A DNA stretch of 64,000 bases from Aplectana chamaeleonis (lineage: Eukaryota; Nematoda; Chromadorea; Rhabditida; Cosmocercidae), in NCBI GenBank assembly GCA_029168955.1, contig JAPDOI010001804.1, positions 62,001-126,000 on the forward strand. Reading direction: 5' to 3'. Position 1 is the stretch's first letter, and every line of letters starts with the position of its first letter. The position numbers were made by a program, and so were the translations under genes. Below, piece after piece: positions 42,860 through 55,700 of this stretch. The notes under the pieces were generated by a model, which saw nothing but the letters and a program-made list of their open reading frames with translations, had not been told where the DNA came from and did not search any database.

Positions 42860-43290
42860 GAGCACAGCGCTCCAATAGTCTATACTCAGAATCGGCTAAA
42901 TGCCTGAGAGATTCACAGGAGATTTCCAAAAGTGGGCATTTCCATAGCTTTGGGAATAGAAAAGGGGTACTTGCACGAAAGACAATTTTTAGGCGTTCAA
43001 AAAAATTGTCTCGGATTGAGCTTAAAACTTGTTTCTGGGGGTTGTTTTGGGTGCTGATTACGAATGTGAGGCCCATTTGTAAATATAAAAAATACGTCTG
43101 ATTCGGCTCGAAGCTTCAAAATGGGGAAATTTTGCTGCCCAAACGCGACTTTTGACGATTTCGAAAATACTACGGCCAAATCGTCTCGAAACTTGTACAT
43201 AGGGGCTATTCGGGCTGCCTAACACGAATCTGCAACCCGTTTATCGATCTTCGATATATCTTGGTAGGTTACGGTGGGTATACGGTTTAT
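42860..43290 (+). repeat. Dispersed satellite-like repeat, copy 5
   Basis: It contains GGGTGCTGATTACGAATGTGA (split by substitutions from the family word), CTAACACGAATCTGCAACCC and GGTAGGTTACGGTGGGTATA, in family order. Confidence 0.65.
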
Positions 43291-43771
43291 TTCATGATGT
43301 GTTTGGTTTTATGTTAACCGTCTTATCGAACCTACTAATGTTGTTCTCACTACGCAGAAGAAACTGCAGAATGCAGAGGAGAAATTTGAATGATTACTGT
43401 TGTGCTAAATTGTCCCCTATTATAATCCCTAGTACAGAAGGGATCATGTCTGCTATCACCATACTCCCCCCTTTTCATACACAATACACGGTCGCACGAA
43501 GGGTTGAACCATCCATCCACTACAAGGGGGTAGCTGCAGTTAGGGGCACTAGGCCCAGTGGCGGTAGCTGCAGTGGTCGCTACGCTCGTTAGGCTCCTCC
43601 CCGCCGCGAGCTTAAGCTCACCCGGGCCCACCATTCTTTTGGACCGGGAGTGTCGCGAAGGCGAGCTTCCGCTTCCAAGGTGGGTCTGCAACGTGACCAC
43701 CCCTTCGATCAGCGGCGACCAACGAGCCGGGTCGATGCTATCGGGCGAGGGGGGACCGCCATTCTCGTCTC
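43291..43771. other. GC-rich segment with no assigned function
   Basis: 43480-43765 is far GC-richer than its surroundings and has a direct repeat GTAGCTGCAGT (43530, 43567). Both strands are open for about 115 codons, a consequence of high GC. I see no rRNA, tRNA or snRNA motif I can name. Confidence 0.35.
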
Positions 43772-44491
43772 CTCAGAAAAATTAAAACAAGTTACTTGTA
43801 ACATAAAAGGCCGAAAACAAGTTACTTGTAACATATCTGAGCCGATGTAAGTTACTTGCGACTTGACCAGGTCATTTAAGTTACACGTTGCATATCGGCG
43901 GGATACTGCGTGCAGTGCACCTCCGATATGTTACATGTTACTTAAATGTCACAATATAAGTCGCAAGTAACTTAAATTGGCCAACAAGATATTTCCGAGG
44001 TTGATATACGACGCACTCGCGGAGCCAGGCCTACGAAAAGCATTGCTGTTGGTTCAATTACCCAAGTTTGGGGTGTTTGACGCCACACCAGCAATGAGGG
44101 CCCAGCACAGCATTTTTTTTGGCTTAGTGTGTGGTCTGGAACATGCCCTCTGCGTCACGTGATGGCCACACATAGTGGAAATTAAAATGTAAGTCACATG
44201 TAACATAAGTGTAACTTACATGTAATATAAATTTAAGTTGCATGTAATGTAAATGTAACGTCGGCATGGAACGTGAAGAGACTTCGCGTTCACCGTTGAA
44301 GGTTGGCTCAAACTCGGTGCCATCTGCTAAAACATAGGTGCACCGCGTTTGCGCCAACCTCCAATAGGGAACGCAAAGTCTCTTCAGGATCCAGGCCGAT
44401 GCTATTTTACATGTAATATAAATGTAAGTTACTTGAGACATTCAAGTAAGTTACATTTATATTACAAGTAACTTGTTTTGATTTTTCTGAG
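43772..44491. mobile_element. Foldback/TIR element with (AAGTTACTTGTAAC)-type ends, copy 2
   Basis: CTCAGAAAAATTAAAACAAG + TTACTTGTAACAT at the left is inverted at the right with two mismatches in 33 bases. TCTC flanks both sides, so a 4-bp target duplication is possible. The inner flanks are GTTACATGTAATATA-rich, as in 33571-34481. Two GAAGAGACTT / AAGTCTCTTC-type inverted words (44274, 44373) lie inside. Confidence 0.75.
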
Positions 44492-44882
44492 TCTCCCACA
44501 GCCGTCGGCAGCCGGCTCCGTTTCTTTTGCTGCCAATCTCTAATATTGTCGTCGTTGTTCGAGGGCTACTCAGCCCTTAGAACCTTATATCCTCGAGTTT
44601 ATTAAATCATTCGAGAATTTGAAAAAAAAACAAGCCTGTATTTCCCACCATTGTAACACAATGAATGTTGCAGATTGGTGATTATGAATGTTCGTATTTG
44701 GCATAACATTGTGTTAAATTTCTTCAATTTCTTCAGCGGATAGCATTTGGTGTCTCACTGGCAGATTATTGCGGTCGGTAAAGAGATGCACTTAGCCAGC
44801 GCGACGACTCGCCATCGTTAGCACCTCATTAACGACTCTCGTGCCTCGCCTAGGCTCCTGCCAGCTAGGACGGAACGCCACG

Positions 44883-45730
44883 GAGCCTGAAAGTTTGAAT
44901 ATGAGGTATAGCCTAGGCCGCTCATTTTGAGCTGGTCGAAGTGAGGCTTATCGGTCTTATCATGTCAAAATCTCCTTATCACTGTTATATTTTGCCATCA
45001 CCGACCGCTCCGCTGCTTACTCCGAGCGGCCTTGGCTTTAAATCAACCACACTCGACTCGAATATCGTATTCTCCTGACTCATACCTTGCAAAAATGTGG
45101 TCTTCAAGTTTTGTATCTAACCATTTACTAGTTTGTGTTTTTCCATACATTTAAAATGACCTGTCCTCTGAAAACATATTTATTTCTTTAATACATCTCG
45201 TCGTTTTCGTCTCTGCCAATCACTTCATTGCATCCACTTTTCGCTTCCGCCCCATTCCGTAGCTTCCAATCCGAACTTATCACTCCCGCCGTGAAGCGGC
45301 GGGAGAGGTTTGGTTTTGCCTGACACTTGTGATCACTTAGAATTTGGTAAAGTAGTTAATAAAACCTGTAAAACAAGATTTCTAGAAATTTCCTTCTGGC
45401 TATAAGTGAGAGAGTCTAGAAGACACCCGCTGACAAAGTTTGAGCCAAATCGATTGAAAATTAACAAGGTTAGATCGGCGGAAGCTTAGCTAAAATTCGC
45501 GTTTTTTCTTGTAACGCGTCCCTCGTGTCCTGTTCCTCGTTCCTCGTTCCTGCCACTAGCCACTGCCAGTGGTCGCAGGCGATCAGTTGGGCAGGTAGGT
45601 AAGTTGGTATGTGGACAGATATGATTACTTACTGACTTACTTTAACATTAACTACTTCACCTTTTACTGCTTATCATATCAAGTGATATTATCAGTTGGT
45701 GGATCAAATCACTGAAACACGTTGTAAGCT
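44883..45730. other. Non-coding, with a strong GC hairpin at 45283-45305
   Basis: CTCCCGCCG (45283-45291) and CGGCGGGAG (45297-45305) form a perfect 9-bp stem with loop TGAAG. 45035-45110 is a partial copy of the 155-bp tandem repeat. No coding region is recognised. Confidence 0.5.
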
Positions 45731-46658
45731 GGGGTCGTATTCGAAAACAACCCGCCGAGGGTAGTCGAAGGGAAGCGGAAGGGATGATACCGCGCGCGGC
45801 AGAGGAACAGATCGACCTATCTTACACGCTGTAAGATGGAAATGAACGTATTGATCGATTACCCTTCGAATTCCCGTGGACTTCCCTTCGAGAATGTTGT
45901 GTAATTTTCTATTTTTCGTTCGATTCTTTTGCATTTTTAGACTTGTTTCTAGCATAAGAATATTGAAAACTAACTTCCTTTGTTGCAGAACAATATTATA
46001 ACATGTTTTACTGGGTTTTATTCGTAGTTCTAGCAAATCGGTGCATTTAAAGCTCGTGTTCTGATTTTAAAACTTTATAATTCAACTAATATGGACAGTG
46101 GCTCATCAAATGAGACTTATTTTACCACAAATGGATCGGTCTTTCAAATTTAATATTCACATTTGAAAAAATGAAACCTGGCAGAATAAAGATCGTTATT
46201 TTGCACACTGTATACTTGGACATAAAGATGAGAGCCCGCAGCTCTCTGGATGATTAAGATGTGGCATAAATCGCTTTTCAATTTTTTTGCTAAAAATTCA
46301 ATGAAACGTGCGAAAAAAATAGCAAAAAACGAATATTCACAGTCAAAAATGTATAATTGTAACGAAAAAAAGGATCTGAGTCACCAATGAAAGGGAAACA
46401 AAAGACAGAATCACACGGAAATTGAGAAAATGAGGGTTTAAGAAATCAAAATGAATGAATCTAACGTCTCTTCCGTGCAATTTGCAATAAATTTCGCGGC
46501 GATGCGGCCAATTTTCCCGAGAAGCGATGCAAAATCTTTGGACGGTCGCGAGGGAAACCAAGGGAGGCGAGAGGTGGCCGTGGAGCGCGCGTTTTGTACT
46601 TAAATTTCACCTCATTTACCCTTCGACTACCCGGCGGGTTATTGGCGAATACGACCCC
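45731..46658. mobile_element. TIR element of 928 bp directly upstream of the satellite
   Basis: GGGGTCGTATTCG...CCCGCC..GGGTAGTCGAAGGG (45731-45772) is the reverse complement of 46619-46658 with a few mismatches. No transposase frame lies inside. TTAACTACTT(C/T)A occurs just outside both ends (about 45650 and 46727), so the flanks share sequence too. Confidence 0.75.
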
Positions 46659-46750
46659 TGCTGTACTTTTTCGTAGGGAAGAGACAGGGGAAGGGACTAA
46701 CAAGTTTGTTATTTACTGTTTCACATTAACTACTTTACTTCTTACTCATG

Positions 46751-49700
46751 TAGGGCATCTGATGACGTCATCAGGGTGTCATGTAAAGTACATAGGGCAT
46801 CTGATGACGTCATCAGGGTGTCATGTAAAGTACATAGGGCATCTGATGACGTCATCAGGGTGTCATGTAAAGTACATAGGGCATCTGATGACGTCATCAG
46901 GGTGTCATGTAAAGTACATAGGGCATCTGATGACGTCATCAGGGTGTCATGTAAAGTACATAGGGCATCTGATGACGTCATCAGGGTGTCATGTAAAGTA
47001 CATAGGGCATCTGATGACGTCATCAGGGTGTCATGTAAAGTACATAGGGCATCTGATGACGTCATCAGGGTGTCATGTAAAGTACATAGGGCATCTGATG
47101 ACGTCATCAGGATGTCATGTAAAGTACATAGGGCATCTGATGACGTCATCAGGGTGTCATGTAAAGTACATAGGGCATCTGATGACGTCATCAGGGTGTC
47201 ATGTAAAGTACATAGGGCATCTGATGACGTCATCAGGATGTCATGTAAAGTACATAGGGCATCTGATGACGTCATCAGGGTGTCATGTAAAGTACATAGG
47301 GCATCTGATGACGTCATCAGGGTGTCATGTAAAGTACATAGGGCATCTGATGACGTCATCAGGATGTCATGTAAAGTACATAGGGCATCTGATGACGTCA
47401 TCAGGGTGTCATGTAAAGTACATAGGGCATCTGATGACGTCATCAGGGTGTCATGTAAAGTACATAGGGCATCTGATGACGTTATCAGGGTGTCATGTAA
47501 AGTACATAGGGCATCTGATGACGTCATCAGGGTGTCATGTAAAGTACATAGGGCATCTGATGACGTCATCAGGGTGTCATGTAAAGTACATAGGGCATCT
47601 GATGACGTCATCAGGGTGTCATGTAAAGTACATAGGGCATCTGATGACGTCATCAGGGTGTCATGTAAAGTACATAGGGCATCTGATGACGTCATCAGGG
47701 TGTCATGTAAAGTACATAGGGCATCTGATGACGTCATCAGGGTGTCATGTAAAGTACATAGGGCATCTGATGACGTCATCAGGGTGTCATGTAAAGTACA
47801 TAGGGCATCTGATGACGTCATCAGGGTGTCATGTAAAGTACATAGGGCATCTGATGACGTCATCAGGATGTCATGTAAGGTACATAGGGCATCTGATGAC
47901 GTCATCAGGGTGTCATGTAAAGTACATAGGGCATCTGATGACGTCATCAGGGTGTCATGTAAAGTACATAGGGCATCTGATGACGTCATCAGGGTGTCAT
48001 GTAAAGTACATAGGGCATCTTATGACGTCATCAGGGTGTCATGTAAAGTACATAGGGCATCTGATGACGTCATCAGGGTGCCATGTAAAGTACATAGGGC
48101 ATCTGATGACGTCATCAGGGTGTCATGTAAAGTACATAGGGCATCTGATGACGTCATCAGGGTGTCATGTAAAGTACATAGGGCATCTGATGACGTCATC
48201 AGGATGTCATGTAAAGTACATAGGGCATCTGATGACGTCATCAGGATGTCATGTAAAGTACATAGGGCATCTGATGACTTCATCAGGATGTCGTGTAAAG
48301 TACATAGGGCATCTCATGACGTCATCAGGGTGTCATGTAAAGTACATAGGGCATCTGATGACGTCATCGGGGTGTCATGTAAAGTACATAGGGCATCTGA
48401 TGACGTCATCAGGGTGTCATGTAAAGTACATAGGGCATGTGATGACGTCATCAGGATGTCATGTAAAGTACATAGGGCATCTGATGACGTCATCAGGATG
48501 TCGTGTAAAGTACATAGGGCAACTCATGACGTCATCAGGGTGTCATGTAAAGCACATAGGGCATCTGATGACGTCATCAGGATGTCATGTAAAGTACATA
48601 GAGCATCTGATGACGTCATCAGGGTGTCATGTAAAGTACATAGGGCATCTGATGACGTCATCAGGATGTCGTGTAAAGTACATAGGGCATCTCATGACGT
48701 CATCAGGGTGTCATGTAAAGTACATAGGGCATCTGATGACGTCATCAGGGTGTCATGTAAAGTACATAGGGCATCTGATGACGTCATCGGGGTGTCATGT
48801 AAAGTACATAGGGCATTTGATGACGTCATCAGGATAACATGTAAAGTACATAGGGCATCTCATGACCTCATCAGGATGTCATGTAAAGTACATAGGGCAT
48901 CTCATGACGTCATCAGGGTGTCATGTAAAGTACATAGGGCATCTGATGACGTCATCAGGATGTCATGTAAAGTACATAGGGCATCTGATGACGTCATCAG
49001 GATGTCGTGTAAAGTACATAGGGCATCTGATGACTTCATCAGGGTGTCATGTAAAGTACATAGGGCATCTGATGACGTCATCAGGGTGTCATGTAAAGTA
49101 CATAGGGCATGTGATGACGTCATCAGGATGTCATGTAAAGTACATAGGGCATCTGATGACGTCATCAGGATGTCATGTAAAGTAAATAGGGCATCTCATG
49201 ACGTCATCAGGGTGTCATGTAAAGTACATAGGGCGTCTCATGACGTCATCAGGATGTCATGTAAAGTACATAGGGCATCTGATGACGTCATCAGGATGTC
49301 GTGTAAAGTACATAGGGCATCTCATGACGTCATCAGGGTGTCATGTAAAGTACATAGGGCATCTGATGACGTCATCAGGGTGTCATGTAAAGTACATAGG
49401 GCATCTGATGACTTCATCAGGGTGTCATGTAAAGTACATAGGGCATCTGATGACGTCATCAGGGTGTCATGTAAAGTACATAGGGCATGTGATGACGTCA
49501 TCAGGATGTCATGTAAAGTACATAGGGCATCTGATGACGTCATCAGGATGTCATGTAAAGTACATAGGGCATCTCACGACGTCATCAGGGTGTCATGTAA
49601 AGTACATAGGGCATCTCATGACGTCATCAGGGTGTCATGTAAAGTACATAGGGCATCTGATGACGTCATCGGGGTGTCATGTAAAGTACATAGGGCATCT

Positions 49701-52700
49701 GATGACGTCATCAGGGTGTCATGTAAAGTACATAGGGCATCTGATGACGTCATCAGGATGTCATGTAAAGTACATAGGGCATCTGATGACGTCATCAGGA
49801 TGTCATGTAAAGTACATAGGGCATCTGATGACGTCATCAGGGTGTCATGTAAAGTACATAGGGCATCTGATGACGTCATCAGGGTGTCATGTAAAGTACA
49901 TAGGGCATCTGATGACGTCATCAGGATGTCATGTAAAGTACATAGGGCATCTGATGACGTCATCAGGGTGTCATGTAAAGTACATAGGGCATCTGATGAC
50001 GTCATCAGGATGTCATGTAAAGTACATAGGGCATCTGATGACGTCATCAGGGTGTCATGTAAAGTACATAGGGCATCTGATGACGTCATCAGGATGTCAT
50101 GTAAAGTACATAGGGCATCTGATGACGTCATCAGGATGTCATGTAAAGTACATAGGGCATCTGATGACGTCATCAGGGTGTCATGTAAAGTACATAGGGC
50201 ATCTGATGACGTCATCAGGATGTCATGTAAAGTACATAGGGCATCTGATGACGTCATCAGGATGTCGTGTAAAGTACATAGGGCATCTGATGACGTCATC
50301 AGGGTGTCATGTAAAAGTACATAGGGCATTTGATGACGTCATCAGAGTGTCATGTTAAGTACATAGGGCATATGATGACGTCATCAGGAGGTCATGTAAA
50401 GTACATAGGGCATCTGATGACGTCATCAGGATGTCATGTAAAGTACATAGGGCATCTCATGACGTCATCAGGGTGTCATGTAAAGTACATAGGGCATCTC
50501 ATGACGTCATCAGGATGTCATGTAAAGTACATAGGGCATCTGATGACGTCATCAGGATGTCATGTAAAGTACATAGGGCATCTGATGACGTCATCAGGGT
50601 GTCATGTAAAGTACATAGGGCATCTGATGACGTCATCAGGGTGTCATGCAAAGGTGGAAAGTACATAGGGCATCTGATGACGTCATCAGGATGTCATGTA
50701 AAGTACATAGGGCATCTGATGACGTCATCAGGGTGTCATGTAAAGTACATAGGGCATCTGATGACGTCATCAGGATGTCATGTAAAGTACATAGGGCATC
50801 TGATGACGTCATCAGGATGTCATGTAAAGTACATAGGACATCTCATGACGTCATCAGGGTGTCATGTAAAGTACATAGGGCATCTGATGACGTCATCAGG
50901 GTGTCATGTAAAGTACATAGGGCATCTGATGACGTCATCAGGGTGTCATGTAAAGTACATAGGGCATCTGATGACGTCATCAGGGTGTCATGTAAAGTAC
51001 ATAGGGCATCTGATGACGTCATCAGGGTGTCATGTAAAGTACATAGGGCATCTGATGACGTCATCAGGGTGTCATGTAAAGTACATAGGGCATCTGATGA
51101 CGTCATCAGGATGTCATGTAAAGTACATAGGGCATCTGATGACGTCATCAGGATGTCATGTAAAGTACATAGGGCATCTCATGACGTCATCAGGGTGTCA
51201 TGTAAAGTACATAGGGCATCTGATGACGTCATCAGGGTGTCATGTAAAGTACATAGGGCATCTGATGACGTCATCAGGGTGTCATGTAAAGTACATAGGG
51301 CATCTGATGACGTCATCAGGATGTCATGTAAAGTACATAGGGCATCTGATGACGTCATCAGGATGTCATGTAAAGTACATAGGGCATCTGATGACGTCAT
51401 CAGGATGTCATGTAAAGTACATAGGGCATCTGATGACGTCATCAGGATGTCATGTAAAGTACATAGGGCATCTCATGACGTCATCAGGGTGTCATGTAAA
51501 GTACATAGGGCATCTGATGACGTCATCAGGGTGTCATGTAAAGTACATAGGGCATCTGATGACGTCATCAGGGTGTCATGTAAAGTACATAGGGCATCTG
51601 ATGACTTCATCAGGGTGTCATGTAAAGTACATAGGGCATCTGATGACGTCATCAGGGTGTCATGTAAAGTAAATAGGGCATCTCATGACGTCATCAGGAT
51701 GTCATGTAAAGTACATAGGGCATCTGATGACGTCATCAGGATGTCATGTAAAGTAAATAGGGCATCTCATGACGTCATCAGGGTGTCATGTAAAGTACAT
51801 AGGGCGTCTCATGACGTCATCAGGATGTCATGTAAAGTACATAGGGCATCTGATGACGTCATCAGGATGTCGTGTAAAGTACATAGGGCATCTCATGACG
51901 TCATCAGGGTGTCATGTAAAGTACATAGGGCATGTGATGACGTCATCAGGATGTCATGTAAAGTACATAGGGCATCTGACGACGTCATCAGGATGTCATG
52001 TAAAGTACATAGGGCATCTCATGACGTCATCAGGGTGTCATGTAAAGTACATAGGGCATCTGATGACGTCATCAGGATGTCATGTAAAGTACATAGGGCA
52101 TCTGATGACGTCATCAGGATGTCGTGTAAAGTACATAGGGCATCTCATGACGTCATCAGGGTGTCATGTAAAGTACATAGGGCATCTGATGACGTCATCA
52201 GGGTGTCATGTAAAGTACATAGGGCATCTGATGACGTCATCAGGGTGTCATGTAAAGTACATAGGGCATCTGATGACTTCATCAGGGTGTCATGTAAAGT
52301 ACATAGGGCATCTGATGACGTCATCAGGGTGTCATGTAAAGTACATAGGGCATCTGATGACGTCATCAGGATGTCATGTAAAGTACATAGGGCATCTGAT
52401 GACGTCATCAGGGTGTCATGTAAAGTACATAGGGCATCTGATGACGTCATCAGGATGTCATGTAAAGTACATAGGGCATCTGATGACGTCATCAGGATGT
52501 CATGTAAAGTACATAGGGCATCTGATGACGTCATCAGGGTGTCATGTAAAGTACATAGGGCATCTGATGACGTCATCAGGATGTCATGTAAAGTACATAG
52601 GGCATCTGATGACGTCATCAGGGTGTCATGTAAAGTACATAGGGCATCTGATGACGTCATCAGGGTGTCATGTAAAGTACATAGGGCATCTGATGACGTC

Positions 52701-55700
52701 ATCAGGATGTCATGTAAAGTACATAGGGCATCTGATGACGTCATCAGGATGTCATGTAAAGTACATAGGGCATCTGATGACGTCATCAGGGTGTCATGTA
52801 AAGTACATAGGGCATCTGATGACGTCATCAGGGTGTCATGTAAAGTACATAGGGCATCTGATGACGTCATCAGGGTGTCATGTAAAGTACATAGGGCATC
52901 TGATGACGTCATCAGGGTGTCATGTAAAGTACATAGGGCATCTGATGACGTCATCAGGGTGTCATGTAAAGTACATAGGGCATCTGATGACGTCATCAGG
53001 GTGTCATGTAAAGTACATAGGGCATCTGATGACGTCATCAGGATGTCGTGTAAAGTACATAGGGCATCTCATGACGTCATCAGGGTGTCATGTAAAGTAC
53101 ATAGGGCATCTGATGACGTCATCGGGGTGTCATGTAAAGTACATAGGGCATTTGATGACGTCATCAGGATAACATGTAAAGTACATAGGGCATCTCATGA
53201 CCTCATCAGGATGTCATGTAAAGTACATAGGGCATCTCATGACGTCATCAGGGTGTCATGTAAAGTACATAGGGCATCTGATGACGTCATCAGGATGTCA
53301 TGTAAAGTACATAGGGCATCTGATGACGTCATCAGGATGTCGTGTAAAGTACATAGGGCATCTGATGACGTCATCAGGGTGTCATGTAAAGTACATAGGG
53401 CATCTGATGACGTCATCAGGGTGTCATGTAAAGTACATAGGGCATCTGATGACGTCATCAGGATGTCATGTAAAGTACATAGGGCATCTGATGACGTCAT
53501 CAGGGTGTCATGTAAAGTACATAGGGCATCTGATGACGTCATCAGGGTGTCATGTAAAGTACATAGGGCATGTGATGACGTCATCAGGATGTCATGTAAA
53601 GTACATAGGGCATCTGATGACGTCATCAGGATGTCATGTAAAGTAAATAGGGCATCTCATGACGTCATCAGGGTGTCATGTAAAGTACATAGGGCGTCTC
53701 ATGACGTCATCAGGATGTCATGTAAAGTACATAGGGCATCTGATGACGTCATCAGGATGTCGTGTAAAGTACATAGGGCATCTCATGACGTCATCAGGGT
53801 GTCATGTAAAGTACATAGGGCATGTGATGACGTCATCAGGATGTCATGTAAAGTACATAGGGCATCTGACGACGTCATCAGGATGTCATGTAAAGTACAT
53901 AGGGCATCTCATGACGTCATCAGGGTGTCATGTAAAGTACATAGGGCATCTGATGACGTCATCAGGATGTCATGTAAAGTACATAGGGCATCTGATGACG
54001 TCATCAGGGTGTCATGTAAAGTACATAGGGCATCTGATGACGTCATCAGGATGTCATGTAAAGTACATAGGGCATCTGATGACGTCATCAGGGTGTCATG
54101 TAAAGTACATAGGGCATGTGATGACGTCATCAGGATGTCATGTAAAGTACATAGGGCATCTGATGACGTCATCAGGATGTCATGTAAAGTAAATAGGGCA
54201 TCTCATGACGTCATCAGGGTGTCATGTAAAGTACATAGGGCGTCTCATGACGTCATCAGGATGTCATGTAAAGTACATAGGGCATCTGATGACGTCATCA
54301 GGATGTCGTGTAAAGTACATAGGGCATCTCATGACGTCATCAGGGTGTCATGTAAAGTACATAGGGCATCTGATGACGTCATCAGGGTGTCATGTAAAGT
54401 ACATAGGGCATCTGATGACTTCATCAGGGTGTCATGTAAAGTACATAGGGCATCTGATGACGTCATCAGGGTGTCATGTAAAGTACATAGGGCATCTGAT
54501 GACGTCATCAGGGTGTCATGTAAAGTACATAGGGCATCTGATGACGTCATCAGGGTGTCATGTAAAGTACATAGGGCATGTGATGACGTCATCAGGATGT
54601 CATGTAAAGTACATAGGGCATCTGATGACGTCATCAGGATGTCATGTAAAGTACATAGGGCATCTGATGACGTCATCAGGGTGTCATGTAAAGTACATAG
54701 GGCATCTGATGACGTCATCAGGGTGTCATGTAAAGTACATAGGGCATCTGATGACGTCATCAGGATGTCATGTAAAGTACATAGGGCATCTGATGACGTC
54801 ATCAGGGTGTCATGTAAAGTACATAGGGCATCTGATGACGTCATCAGGATGTCATGTAAAGTACATAGGGCATCTGATGACGTCATCAGGATGTCATGTA
54901 AAGTACATAGGGCATCTGATGACGTCATCAGGGTGTCATGTAAAGTACATAGGGCATCTGATGACGTCATCAGGATGTCATGTAAAGTACATAGGGCATC
55001 TGATGACGTCATCAGGATGTCGTGTAAAGTACATAGGGCATCTCATGACGTCATCAGGGTGTCATGTAAAGTACATAGGGCATCTGATGACGTCATCAGG
55101 GTGTCATGTAAAGTACATAGGGCATCTGATGACGTCATCAGGATGTCATGTAAAGTACATAGGGCATCTGATGACGTCATCAGGGTGTCATGTAAAGTAC
55201 ATAGGGCATCTGATGACGTCATCAGGATGTCATGTAAAGTACATAGGGCATCTGATGACGTCATCAGGATGTCATGTAAAGTACATAGGGCATCTGATGA
55301 CGTCATCAGGATGTCATGTAAAGTACATAGGGCATCTGATGACGTCATCAGGGTGTCATGTAAAGTACATAGGGCATCTGATGACGTCATCAGGGTGTCA
55401 TGTAAAGTACATAGGACATCTGATGACGTCATCAGGATGTCATGTAAAGTACATAGGGCATCTCATGACGTCATCAGGATGTCATGTAAAGTGCATAGGG
55501 CATCTGATGACGTCATCAGGGTGTCATGTAAAGTACATAGGGCATCTGATGACGTCATCAGGGTGTCATGTAAAGTACATAGGGCATCTGATGACGTCAT
55601 CAGGATGTCATGTAAAGTACATAGGGCATCTGATGACGTCATCAGGATGTCATGTAAAGTACATAGGGCATCTCATGACGTCATCAGGGTGTCATGTAAA

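Larger units (their letters stand above)
41588..44882. repeat. Large inverted repeat, about 285-bp arms enclosing 2.7 kb
   Basis: Arm 41588-41870 (CCAGCTGGCAGGAGCCTGGG, ATTGTGTTACAATGGTAGGA, AACTCGAGG) is inverted at 44591-44882 with roughly 90% identity. Outside both arms are pieces of the 155-bp repeat (41395-41575, 45035-45110). The enclosed DNA contains the FLYWCH-like exon, a satellite-like repeat and the TIR element 43772-44491. It could be a large foldback or Mutator-like element; no full transposase is seen. Confidence 0.7.

Noticed and set aside
43350..43700. Protein-coding gene or rRNA fragment in the GC-rich segment
   Set aside because: Open frames on both strands follow from high GC, and I could not match any rRNA motif.
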